Source of the DNA: JAZOTM01 sp045657625
GTDB taxonomy: Bacteria > Bacillota > Clostridia > Lachnospirales > Lachnospiraceae
NCBI GenBank assembly: GCA_045657625.1
Contig: JAZOTM010000046.1
Coordinates: forward strand, 17,452 to 81,451
Direction of reading: 5' to 3'
DNA length: 64,000 nt
Part shown: positions 1 through 7,273 of the stretch, piece by piece
Layout of the letters: every line of letters starts with the position of its first letter
How positions within the stretch are numbered: the stretch's first letter is position 1
The notes under the pieces: generated by a model
Told to the model about the DNA's origin: nothing
Seen by the model: the letters and a program-made list of their open reading frames with translations, nothing else
The model's database searches: none
Made by a program: the position numbers and the translations under genes

Positions 1-1585
1 TGTTGACACCATTGGTCAAACCACCAAGGGCTGCAGAAATGGTCTCATCGGATGGAACAATTTCATCGAATTCCATTTCATGCAAGAAGCTCAAACCATA
101 CTCCGGTGTGATTTCATTGAACAACCAAATCGCACAACCGTTGTAACTTTGCTTCACTGCGGTACGAATATCATAAGCGGTACCTGTCAAAGAAGAGATA
201 TCTGCATCCTCTTCTTCTGCCGCATCTACATCAATGTTGTAAACAATACTGTCTGCTGTATATCCCTGCATAAAGGCCGGCGTATAAACCACCAATGGCT
301 TGATACTACTACCTGGTTGTCGATATGCCTGATAGCTTCGATTGAGTCCATAGGTAGTAGACAAATAATCCTGGGTCCTGCCTCCAATGGCTGCAATGAC
401 TTTTCCGGTGTCATTATCGATGACTGTCATGGCACCCTGCAGGGCATATACCCCTTCGGAATCGGTCTCCGTTTCAAAGGATAGCTCCGCATCCAACACG
501 CCTTGTAGTTCCGCTTGTTTCGTGGAATCCAAAGAAGTGTAAATCTTGTATCCTCCGGCGTATAAATTGGTTTTTTCCAATTCATACTGCTCATCATAGG
601 CATCCTGATAATCCTCATAAGCACTATCAGAAGAAAACTCATAACGGAATTCAAAACCATCCAATTCCATCAAATAACGTACTGCGCAATCAATGGCATA
701 GGTGGTTTCATAGTTGTAATCCGGATTCAATGTGGTACTCTTTTCCTGAATTACAATTTCTTCTTCCAAAGCTGCTTCGTATTCTTCTTCGGTAATATAT
801 CCCAGTTCCAGCATATCCCCTAAAATCTTTTGCTGTCGCGTCACCGCCCTGGTAGCATCCGTATAAGGATTGTAATAAGTAGGGCTATTGGGAATCGCAC
901 ACAGGTAGGTAATCTGGGCCAAAGACAGTTCATCCGACGAACAGCCAAAATATGTCTGAGCCGCAGCTTCCAGTCCGTAAATACCATTTCCAAAGTTGCA
1001 GGTGTTGATGTAAAACTCCATAATTTTTTCTTTGGAATATTTTCGCGTCAAACGGAAGGCAATCATCATCTCTTTGACCTTACGTTCAATGGAAACCTCT
1101 CGGGACAAAAATACGGTACGCGCCAACTGCTGCGTAATGGTACTGGCACCGGATACATCATCTCCACTGGATAGAATATATGCAATGGAAACACGTATCA
1201 CGCTCTTGAAATCCACACCGCTGTTGGTCCAGAAGGTTCTATCCTCAACCGCAACAAAAGCGTTTACCGCGTCCTCCGGAATCTCCGAGTAGGACTGATA
1301 TGTAGACTTTGCATTGGCCGATAAGGTAGCAATCACGTTGCCATCCGAATCGTAAATGTACGAAGTCTCATCCATCTTGAAGGTGTCCGTGGTACTTTCA
1401 CTGACGCTGGTATCTGCATATTCTGCAAATTCCTTGATCTCAGAACCGTACTTCAAAAATACAAAAATGCTGCCGGCCACTATAAGAACCAGCAGCAAGA
1501 TCAAAGGTCCTTCCAGAATCGTCCAAATCGTCTTCAAAATCTTTCGAAGGGTCAGCTTTTTCTTCTTTTTTTTCTTTTTTGTCAT
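1..1585 (-). CDS. Class A penicillin-binding protein (PBP1A-like), C-terminus cut by window edge
   Basis: Bifunctional murein synthase that polymerises lipid II and cross-links stem peptides at the outer face of the membrane. ATG at 1585 follows a GGAG box. The protein opens with a cytoplasmic run of eight lysines and one membrane segment at about residues 20-45. A GT51 transglycosylase domain follows with VAVEDRTF (catalytic Glu near 114) and GASTITQQLAR, then a transpeptidase domain with an SSIK motif near residue 426. About 528 codons are visible; the KTG box lies beyond the window, so the 3' end is missing, not mutated. It starts 33 bp after the small gene at 1619-1897 and may share its transcript. 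Confidence 0.93.
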   Translation of the reverse strand, partial: MTKKKKKKKKLTLRKILKTIWTILEGPLILLLVLIVAGSIFVFLKYGSEIKEFAEYADTSVSESTTDTFKMDETSYIYDSDGNVIATLSANAKSTYQSYSEIPEDAVNAFVAVEDRTFWTNSGVDFKSVIRVSIAYILSSGDDVSGASTITQQLARTVFLSREVSIERKVKEMMIAFRLTRKYSKEKIMEFYINTCNFGNGIYGLEAAAQTYFGCSSDELSLAQITYLCAIPNSPTYYNPYTDATRAVTRQQKILGDMLELGYITEEEYEAALEEEIVIQEKSTTLNPDYNYETTYAIDCAVRYLMELDGFEFRYEFSSDSAYEDYQDAYDEQYELEKTNLYAGGYKIYTSLDSTKQAELQGVLDAELSFETETDSEGVYALQGAMTVIDNDTGKVIAAIGGRTQDYLSTTYGLNRSYQAYRQPGSSIKPLVVYTPAFMQGYTADSIVYNIDVDAAEEEDADISSLTGTAYDIRTAVKQSYNGCAIWLFNEITPEYGLSFLHEMEFDEIVPSDETISAALGGLTNGVN

Positions 1586-1618
1586 ATAAAATTCTCCGTA
1601 AAAATCTGTTTCACATGG

Positions 1619-1897
1619 CTACACCACATGAAGCTGAATACGTCTTTTACAGCCAGCATCTAAGGTGTCCAGCACGCGTCTGGCCTGTCCATATCTGCTT
1701 CTATGGGTGGTAATTACACAAATTTCCCTGGCCCCATTATAATCCATTCTCTTGTAAATGGGAATACGTCTCCAGGTCTGTACGAAGGGAATACTGGAAT
1801 CTATCAGGTTTTTCATCAACACTTTGCTCACTCGGCGATTGGTCAATCGACACAATTCTACATGTTTATCATTCGCTGTTTCTTTTCTTTTAAACAT
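1619..1897 (-). CDS. Small basic protein of unknown function next to an XRE regulator
   Basis: Not recognised. 92 residues, rich in Arg and Lys, with no signal peptide or membrane segment. Visible features are an SSIPF turn, a WRRIPIYKR stretch, and a C-terminal half with several Arg and two Cys. ATG at 1897 follows a GGAGTG box, and the gene starts 37 bp after the XRE gene, so the two probably form one transcript that may run on into the PBP gene. The order (regulator, then small basic protein) recalls a toxin-antitoxin pair, but I see no RelE/HigB motif. It could equally be a nucleic-acid-binding or signalling partner. Confidence 0.6.
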   Translation of the reverse strand: MFKRKETANDKHVELCRLTNRRVSKVLMKNLIDSSIPFVQTWRRIPIYKRMDYNGAREICVITTHRSRYGQARRVLDTLDAGCKRRIQLHVV

Positions 1898-1934
1898 ATC
1901 TTCACTCCTTCATCTGCGCATTGCAAAAACCTCC

Positions 1935-2171
1935 TTAGCGCAATGCGATATCCAATTCCTTACCTAAACACTCTGCTACATAAATCAAAAATTCTAAACT
2001 GGGATTGTAACGTCCACTTTCCAATCGGGAAATATTGGACTTTTTGGTCCCAACCAATTCTGCCAATTCCTGCTGTGTCATCTCCGAGTCTTTCCTGGCG
2101 TCCTTAATCTCCTGCATCACTTGCTGCTTCACCAAGATTCCTGCATCTGATAATTCCTTCTTTTTTTTCAT
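1935..2171 (-). CDS. XRE-family helix-turn-helix regulator
   Basis: 78-residue DNA-binding protein. The HTH covers about residues 31-62: MTQQELAELVG forms the first helices and KKSNISRLESG the recognition helix, which is typical of the Cro/C1-type (HTH_3) fold. It is short and has no ligand domain, like HigA-type antitoxins or small autoregulators. A GGAGGG box precedes the ATG. A perfect 18-bp palindrome lies 21 bp upstream of the start, so autoregulation is likely. The second gene of the pair (1619-1897) follows at once. Confidence 0.88.
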   Translation of the reverse strand: MKKKKELSDAGILVKQQVMQEIKDARKDSEMTQQELAELVGTKKSNISRLESGRYNPSLEFLIYVAECLGKELDIALR

Positions 2172-2191
2172 AAAATCCCTCCTACCTTGAT

Positions 2192-2209
2192 GTTATCATA
2201 TATGATAAC
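2192..2209. promoter_or_regulatory. Perfect 18-bp palindrome, probable operator of the XRE gene
   Basis: GTTATCATA is followed directly by its reverse complement TATGATAAC. The palindrome lies 21 bp upstream of the XRE start codon, where it would overlap or border the promoter. Size, symmetry and position fit a dimeric XRE repressor acting on its own gene. That the XRE protein binds here is an inference. Confidence 0.65.
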
Positions 2210-2221
2210 TTTTGGAAAGAA

Positions 2222-2259
2222 AAAAAGTGTAAAATGCGCATGCGCACTCTACACTTTTT
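2222..2259 (-). terminator. Intrinsic terminator region downstream of the SDR-XRE boundary
   Basis: On the minus strand AAAAAGTGTA pairs with TACACTTTTT around an inner TGCGCATGCGCA palindrome and is followed by a T-run. It directly follows the stop of the SDR gene (2266) and separates it from the XRE promoter. Confidence 0.75.
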
Positions 2260-2265
2260 CCACAC

Positions 2266-3051
2266 CTATTTACTTTGATAAAACTTTAAAATCAAGCCAT
2301 GTGGCAAAATTTTAGAAGCAAATTCTACCGCACGCATGGCAAATCCATAAATGGATTTTGCTCGTTTTCGTTTCATATCTTTCCATGCCAAATCCACCAC
2401 TTTTTCCGGTTTTACACGGAACATCTTCTTGGTGGCAGGGATTTCCACATAACGTTCAAAATTCTGATAAAAAGGCGTGTCCACAGGTCCGGGACAAACC
2501 GCTATGACATGAATTCCTCTTTTTTTCAATTCTCGGCCTAATGCTCTGGAGAACGAAAGCACATAAGACTTGGTGGCAGCATACACCGCAAAATAAGGTT
2601 GCGGCAAAAAGGCTGCGGAAGATGCCAAATTCATCATGGAACTTCCATTTACCATATAGGGCACACAGCTGTATGCCACATCCGTCAGTGCCACGGCATT
2701 GAGTTCCACCATGCCCACTTCTTCTTCTCTACTTCCTTGAATAAAAGCTCCACCTACGCCATATCCGGCACTCTGAATCAAATACCGAATCATGGGTTTT
2801 TCTTCCTCAATCAAATGATAGAGTTTTTCTCTTTCCGCTTCTTCCCTTAAATTCCATGGAAAAATACGGCAAATGGGGTGATCCCCATCTTCTAACGCAG
2901 GAAGGTTCTGCACCAATTCCTGTAATTTCTTTTCGTTTCGACTAATCAGCCAAATTTCCTTTAAGTTTGCATTTTCTTCCCAAACTTTTTTTACCAGCAA
3001 TGCTCCCATACCACTGGAAGCGCCGGTGATAATTGCTATTTCATCTCTCAT
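2266..3051 (-). CDS. Short-chain dehydrogenase/reductase (SDR) family oxidoreductase
   Basis: 261-residue NAD(P)-dependent oxidoreductase of the classical SDR fold. The nucleotide-binding motif TGASSGMG is at residues 10-17, a catalytic Ser is in NLASSAA, and the catalytic Tyr-Lys pair is in YAATK near residue 160, followed by the CPGPVDTPF loop. The last 50 residues are basic and hydrophobic, as in DltE- or YqjQ-like SDRs that act on lipid-like substrates. The substrate cannot be told from the sequence. The gene lies 3 bp after the small membrane protein gene and shares its transcript. Confidence 0.9.
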   Translation of the reverse strand: MRDEIAIITGASSGMGALLVKKVWEENANLKEIWLISRNEKKLQELVQNLPALEDGDHPICRIFPWNLREEAEREKLYHLIEEEKPMIRYLIQSAGYGVGGAFIQGSREEEVGMVELNAVALTDVAYSCVPYMVNGSSMMNLASSAAFLPQPYFAVYAATKSYVLSFSRALGRELKKRGIHVIAVCPGPVDTPFYQNFERYVEIPATKKMFRVKPEKVVDLAWKDMKRKRAKSIYGFAMRAVEFASKILPHGLILKFYQSK

Positions 3052-3054
3052 ATA

Positions 3055-3390
3055 TTATTTTCCAAATCCGAAGAAACCACTCAAACTAGAATTAAAATCC
3101 GACAGGGCTTCTGATGTGTCCTTTAAATTTGATGTAATGGTACTCATATCATCCAAGGTACTGTTCAACTGATCCACATCAATGGTATCCAAGGTTTCTT
3201 CCATAGATTCTGTCATTTCAGTAATGGAATTTACGGCATCCATCACCACAGTCATCTGCTGATATGCAAAAACCAACGATCCCAAAATCGCAACGGTCAG
3301 CACGCACATTAAGACGGTACGAATCATAGCCAAGTGATACAATTTCTTTTCATAATTGACTTCTTTTTCCGGTGTTGTTATTTCATCCAT
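3055..3390 (-). CDS. Small single-pass membrane protein with coiled-coil tail
   Basis: Not assigned to a family. About 111 residues: a short charged N-terminus, one membrane helix at about 20-45 (MIRTVLMCVLTVAILGSLVF), then a polar helical region with heptad-like spacing of Met, Leu and Ile, ending in GFFGFGK. An ATG also exists at 3405, but its first codons form the GGAGGGAG box that correctly precedes the ATG at 3390, so the later start is chosen. The layout resembles DUF948-type proteins or a receptor stripped of its signalling domain. The chemoreceptor gene lies upstream on the same strand, but a terminator separates them. Confidence 0.72.
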   Translation of the reverse strand: MDEITTPEKEVNYEKKLYHLAMIRTVLMCVLTVAILGSLVFAYQQMTVVMDAVNSITEMTESMEETLDTIDVDQLNSTLDDMSTITSNLKDTSEALSDFNSSLSGFFGFGK

Positions 3391-3452
3391 ATTTGCTCCC
3401 TCCATATATGGAACTTATCTTACACTTCTTTCTCCCATTTTGCAAACTCTTT

Positions 3453-3504
3453 GCGGAGCGCTTTTTTATATCATAGGAATGAAATTTCCTATGATATAAA
3501 AAAA
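3453..3504. repeat. Terminator-embedded palindromic element, copy 1
   Basis: Begins with the 19-nt block gcggagcgcttttttatat shared by all three copies in this window. An 18-bp inverted repeat (TTTTTTATATCATAGGAA and its complement) follows around a short loop. The right arm merges with the T-run of the chemoreceptor terminator on the minus strand. Unlike copies 2 and 3 it lacks the left GCGCTTCC arm. Confidence 0.75.
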
Positions 3505-3527
3505 GAAGGGCCGGATTTATCCAGCCC
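3498..3527 (-). terminator. Intrinsic terminator of the chemoreceptor gene
   Basis: On the minus strand AGGGGCTGGAT pairs with ATCCGGCCCT (one mismatch) and is followed by TTCTTTTTTT. It lies 25 bp beyond the chemoreceptor stop codon. Its T-run is shared with the palindromic element. Confidence 0.75.
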
Positions 3528-3551
3528 CTCCAAACACACTGCTTTTTCTTT

Positions 3552-5399
3552 TTATAGATATTCAAACTTCTTGGTGCTTTCATTCAATCTTCCGGTTACA
3601 CGGCTGTTTTCATCCACCGCATCTCCGATGCCCTGAATTTCACCAACGATTTCGGTAGAGTTAGAAGCAGAAAGGTTAATGGCTTCTGAGCTCTCACGTA
3701 CAGAATCGGTAATGGATTCTACGGAATTTGCCATGTCATCCATAATAGCATTTAAGTTGTCTGCCTTTCCGGTAAACTTGCTTAAAATCTCATCCATCAA
3801 AATTGCAGTATTTTCATACTTATCACCGGTTTCCACAAATGCATCGTAATCGGAAAGTACGGTATTGTTGATGAAATCAATTACCTCCATCGCATTGCTG
3901 GAAAGTGTATTTACTGCCTGTGTTACTTCCTGGCTGATATTCTGGATATTTCCGGCAGTCTGTCTACTGTTGTCTGCAAGAGCACTGATTTCATCTGCAA
4001 CGACTGCAAATCCACGACCTGCTTCACCGGCTCTGGCTGCCTCAATAGATGCATTCAAAGCAAGTAAATTGGTCTGAGATGCGATATCCAAAATAACATT
4101 GGTAAGTTCATTGATCTGACTAACTTTTTCACTATCCTTAACTGACTTCTCCAAAATTGCGCTAAGCTCTTCCATCTTAGCTCCGGTATCTTCTTTCTTC
4201 TGTTTTGCACTGCCTTTGATTTCATCGGCTTCGTGACGAATATCTGCGGCTGCAGATGCACCATCTTCTGCTTCTTTACGAATCTCATCGGCTGCTGCCT
4301 TAACGTCTTCCATCTTGCCATTGATCTGATCTGTGGTTCCGGAAACTGTATCCATACTAGCTGCCAACTCCTCCAAAGCTGCAGAAGTATTGGTAATATT
4401 ATCACTTACACGCTGTACCTGTAAGGTCATTTCATCAGAAGAAGTAGTAAGCACTACTGCACCGTCTTTTACTTCACGGATAATATTTTGTAAGGTTTCA
4501 ATAAATTCGTTGATACCTTCTACAATGTGATGTAATTCGGTTGATGTCTTGGTCTCAATACGTGCAGTCAAATCACCCTTGCCTGCATTAATATCAGCGA
4601 TCATAGCCTGTACTTCGTTAGAAATAGAGGTAACCTTTCTGCTAATACGAAGGATACTTAAGATCAGGTTAACCGCAATCAAGATTACAAAGACAACCAA
4701 GCAAATCAACTGTTTCTGTAATGCAACATTTAATTTCACCTGCATATAAGAACTAAATCCTTCTTCCAGACTCTTAATAGATTCTTCTACAGAATCCAAG
4801 GTGGTATCCAATGCTGCCAAATTGGTAGAATAAGAATCTCTTAAAATATCCTTTGCAGAGGCATCATCATTTGCCTGAAGATAAGTAACCATCTCTTCTA
4901 CATCCGCAATAAATGCTTCGGAATTCGCTGTCAACTCTGCTGCCTGTTCTTCTCCATCCGACGCCTGTGTCACCAAGATACTTTCTTCACAAATATAGGT
5001 CAATGTGGTTTCCATTGCCGTGATACGATCTTCGATATCATCGTAGTTTTCCTGAATCGTATCCGGATTTGCATCCACAGTCATCATACCCATCAAAGTA
5101 TGGATATCACCATTGATTGCAATGACGCTCTGGCGATACAGAGATTCCTGCATCAAAAGTTCCACCTCACTATTACTTGCGGAAAGCGCCGTGGTCATGA
5201 TGGAGGTCATACCATTGGAACTTACTATTACCGTAATAATAAAGGCCGCAAACATCAATACGTTCAATGCCGTATTTTGGAAAATGATTCGTTTAAAAAA
5301 GCCACCGTTTTTCTTGTCTTGTTCCATTTCGTCTCGCATGGCTTTCATTTCCTTATCCATTTTCTCTTTTTCTTGTTTTAATTCATCCGGGTTCTTCAT
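3552..5399 (-). CDS. Methyl-accepting chemotaxis protein
   Basis: 615-residue transmembrane chemoreceptor that would signal to CheA/CheW. A charged coiled N-terminal segment (1-35) precedes membrane helix 1 at about 43-62. A helical sensor domain follows (about 63-222, four-helix-bundle type), then membrane helix 2 (about 227-250), HAMP, and a long signalling coiled coil. The hairpin tip is the standard TNLLALNASIEAARAGEAG followed by GFAVVADEI. It ends in KKFEYL, with no CheR-binding pentapeptide. No che gene is nearby, so it is a stand-alone receptor; the ligand is unknown. A TATAAT-like -10 lies about 65 bp upstream. Confidence 0.95.
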   Translation of the reverse strand: MKNPDELKQEKEKMDKEMKAMRDEMEQDKKNGGFFKRIIFQNTALNVLMFAAFIITVIVSSNGMTSIMTTALSASNSEVELLMQESLYRQSVIAINGDIHTLMGMMTVDANPDTIQENYDDIEDRITAMETTLTYICEESILVTQASDGEEQAAELTANSEAFIADVEEMVTYLQANDDASAKDILRDSYSTNLAALDTTLDSVEESIKSLEEGFSSYMQVKLNVALQKQLICLVVFVILIAVNLILSILRISRKVTSISNEVQAMIADINAGKGDLTARIETKTSTELHHIVEGINEFIETLQNIIREVKDGAVVLTTSSDEMTLQVQRVSDNITNTSAALEELAASMDTVSGTTDQINGKMEDVKAAADEIRKEAEDGASAAADIRHEADEIKGSAKQKKEDTGAKMEELSAILEKSVKDSEKVSQINELTNVILDIASQTNLLALNASIEAARAGEAGRGFAVVADEISALADNSRQTAGNIQNISQEVTQAVNTLSSNAMEVIDFINNTVLSDYDAFVETGDKYENTAILMDEILSKFTGKADNLNAIMDDMANSVESITDSVRESSEAINLSASNSTEIVGEIQGIGDAVDENSRVTGRLNESTKKFEYL

Positions 5400-5534
5400 A
5401 GCGTTGTTCCTTTCTTCTGAATCTTGAATCTATACAAAAATTCATATAATCTCTCTATTTCCATTATAAACGTTCGGAAACTGGGGATTTCTAAAGTTTT
5501 TATCAAAACTGGCTAAATTTCTATAACTTTTGCG

Positions 5535-5562
5535 TTGACTTTAAAAGAACAATGACTATAAT
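5535..5562 (+). promoter_or_regulatory. Sigma-A promoter of the thiT leader
   Basis: TTGACT (5535-5540) and TATAAT (5557-5562) with a 16-bp spacer, starting transcription just before the TPP riboswitch. Confidence 0.8.
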
Positions 5563-5582
5563 TAATTTAGAAATCATAATAA

Positions 5583-5702
5583 GTGCTAGGGGTGCTTAAA
5601 GCTGAGAGATATTTTATCGACCCTCATTACTTGAACCGGATAATACCGGCGTAAGGAAGCGAACGACGTTTACTACTCCTAGCATGCTACATGTTTAGGA
5701 GG
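5583..5702 (+). promoter_or_regulatory. TPP riboswitch (THI element) controlling thiT translation
   Basis: The aptamer shows the conserved blocks GGGGTGC, GCTGAGA, GACCC, GATAATACCGGCGTAAGGAAGC. Downstream, CTCCTA (5676-5681) pairs with TAGGAG (5696-5701) and hides the AGGAGG ribosome binding site of thiT, with an inner CATG/CATG stem. The 5' aptamer strand TGCTAGGGG (5584-5592) can instead pair with CTCCTAGCA (5676-5684) and free that site. No T-run follows, so control is probably translational: TPP locks the 5' strand in P1 and lets the sequestering hairpin form. Confidence 0.93.
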
Positions 5703-5709
5703 TTTTTTT

Positions 5710-6372
5710 ATGAATTTGTTATTCTCTTTAACCGAAGACGGCAGTTATGTCTTCACCACTGCCGGCTATGCGGTACTGATTGTAGCCATGCTGGCTTTGC
5801 TTTTGCTTGGCTGCTTTTTGACTAGAAATCGTGCAAAGATTTCCGCGAAACAGCTGGCTTTCTCAGCAGTTGCCATTGCCCTTGCCATGGTTACTTCTAT
5901 GATTAAGTTGATTCACATGCCTTATGGTGGATCTGTTACCTTATTTTCCATGTTATTTATTTGCTTAATTGGATATTGGTACGGACTTGGTACCGGACTT
6001 ACCACAGCCATTGCTTATGGTATTTTACAGATGTTAATTGATCCTTATATCATCAGCTTACCGCAGATGTTGATTGATTACATTTTCGCTTTTGGTGCAC
6101 TCGGTCTTTCCGGATTATTTACGAAAAAACCAAACGGTTTGATTAAGGGATACATCGTCGGCGTCTTTGGACGTTTTGTATTTTCCGTACTTTCCGGCGT
6201 TGTTTTCTTCGGAATGTACGCACCGGATTCTTTCCCGAATCCATTTATTTATTCCGTCGCTTATAACGGATCTTATTTAGGATTAGAAGCATTCATAACC
6301 GTTATAGCATTATTAATTCCGGCAGTTTCAAATGGCTTAACTCAGGTATACAAATTAACCGAGCAAGCCTAA
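5710..6372 (+). CDS. thiT: Thiamine transporter, ECF substrate-binding S component
   Basis: 220-residue integral membrane protein with about six hydrophobic helices, the usual size of ThiT. It binds thiamine with high affinity and works with a shared ECF module (EcfT and two ATPases), which is not in this window. The TPP riboswitch directly upstream supports thiamine as substrate. The start codon follows AGGAGG by 7 nt. It is monocistronic, bounded by a hairpin terminator at 6380-6435. One of only three plus-strand genes here. Confidence 0.93.
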   Translation: MNLLFSLTEDGSYVFTTAGYAVLIVAMLALLLLGCFLTRNRAKISAKQLAFSAVAIALAMVTSMIKLIHMPYGGSVTLFSMLFICLIGYWYGLGTGLTTAIAYGILQMLIDPYIISLPQMLIDYIFAFGALGLSGLFTKKPNGLIKGYIVGVFGRFVFSVLSGVVFFGMYAPDSFPNPFIYSVAYNGSYLGLEAFITVIALLIPAVSNGLTQVYKLTEQA

Positions 6373-6379
6373 AAATGAA

Positions 6380-6435
6380 AAAGAAGTTATCTCGCCTCTT
6401 TGGTCTTCCTCCCTTAGTGAGATAACTTCTTTTTT
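6380..6435. terminator. Terminator between thiT and the convergent nitroreductase gene
   Basis: AGAAGTTATCTC pairs with GAGATAACTTCT across a 25-nt loop, with A-rich left and T-rich right flanks, so it can act on both strands. It serves thiT (+) and the nitroreductase gene (-), whose stop is at 6439. Confidence 0.85.
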
Positions 6436-6438
6436 CTT

Positions 6439-6936
6439 TTACTTGATATAATGAACTCTGCTTTCATCAAAGCGATTCTGCTGTGCTCTGCTCTCTGCAG
6501 GATATCCTAACGGGAGCAACGCAAATGGCACCAAATTCTCCGGCAAATTCATAGCCTTCGTCGCTTTTTCTATACGATCTGCAATTGGTGCAACTGCAAG
6601 CCATACAGATCCAAGTCCCAGAGAAGTCGCCTCCAACCACGCATGCTCTGTGGCAATTGCGAGATCAATGGTATCAAAATCCGGAAACAGCAATCCTTCT
6701 TTGCGATAGCAAGGCACAATCACTACGGAAGCATTTGCTGCACAGCCTGCATAAGGACTGCAGGTAGCCAATTCTTGGATGGTCTCCCGATCTGTCACTA
6801 CATAAAATTCCCACGGTTGCTGATTTCCTGCAGATGGTGCTGCCATAGCCGCCTTTAAAATCTGCTGAATTTTCTCCGGTTCTACTTCTTTTTCTTCATA
6901 TTTACGAACACTAATTCTCTCAAATATTTCCTTCAC
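6439..6936 (-). CDS. Nitroreductase-family FMN oxidoreductase
   Basis: About 165-residue flavoprotein of the NfsB/FRP-like superfamily, small for the family. FMN-binding signatures are ISVRKYEEKEV at the start and PSAGNQQPWEFYVV near residue 35; GLGSVWLA lies in the C-terminal half. Several nitroreductases of this size reduce quinones, flavins or nitro compounds; the physiological substrate here is unknown. The start is taken as GTG at 6936 because an AAAGGA box sits 9 nt before it; an upstream in-frame GTG at 6954 lacks one. Convergent with thiT. Confidence 0.88.
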   Translation of the reverse strand: MKEIFERISVRKYEEKEVEPEKIQQILKAAMAAPSAGNQQPWEFYVVTDRETIQELATCSPYAGCAANASVVIVPCYRKEGLLFPDFDTIDLAIATEHAWLEATSLGLGSVWLAVAPIADRIEKATKAMNLPENLVPFALLPLGYPAESRAQQNRFDESRVHYIK

Positions 6937-7178
6937 TTTTATACATCCTTTCACATTGCAAATACCCTATGTTACAAAGTTTTTCTGTTTTCCTATTTTG
7001 TTCCAAAACATTCTGATGAAAAAACAAATTTAACATAGCATATCCCCATATTTTTGTTAAGAACGCACTTTAAAGTAAGATAGTACCTTTTTGGGTACTA
7101 TAAAAAAGTAAAAGGTCTCTCCCCGGGCAAATTTCGAAAATCCGAATAAGGCATCCCTCCACGTCACTCAGTTTTTTC

Positions 7179-7189
7179 TGACCAGGTCA
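7179..7189. promoter_or_regulatory. TGACC-A-GGTCA palindrome upstream of the -35 box
   Basis: Perfect 5+1+5 palindrome ending 15 bp before the -35 hexamer of the 7274 gene, a position typical for an activator or redox regulator. It is short enough to occur by chance; no regulator gene lies beside it. Confidence 0.35.
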
Positions 7190-7204
7190 AAACATTCTGC
7201 GTAC

Positions 7205-7232
7205 TTGATATATTTTTTATACTAGGTAAAAT
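7205..7232 (+). promoter_or_regulatory. Promoter of the CoA-disulfide reductase-like gene
   Basis: TTGATA (7205-7210), 16-bp spacer, TAAAAT (7227-7232); 41 bp before the start codon. Confidence 0.65.
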
Positions 7233-7273
7233 GAAGGCATCTAATCGAAACACAAAATTATAGGAGGTACGTT

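Larger units (their letters stand above)
6937..7273. other. Intergenic region between two divergent genes
   Basis: 337 bp, AT-rich, no supported ORF. It holds an 8-bp stem (ATAGTACC at 7080-7087 with GGTACTAT at 7094-7101), the TGACC-A-GGTCA palindrome at 7179-7189 and the promoter at 7205-7232 for the downstream gene. I see no clear promoter for the nitroreductase gene. Confidence 0.6.

Noticed and set aside
1619..2171. HigBA-type toxin-antitoxin
   Set aside because: The regulator fits an antitoxin, but the partner has no RelE/HigB signature and the order is reversed; left as an unknown module.
3383..3583. Minus-strand frame across repeat copy 1
   Set aside because: Composed of terminator and palindrome sequence plus the end of the chemoreceptor gene in the wrong frame.
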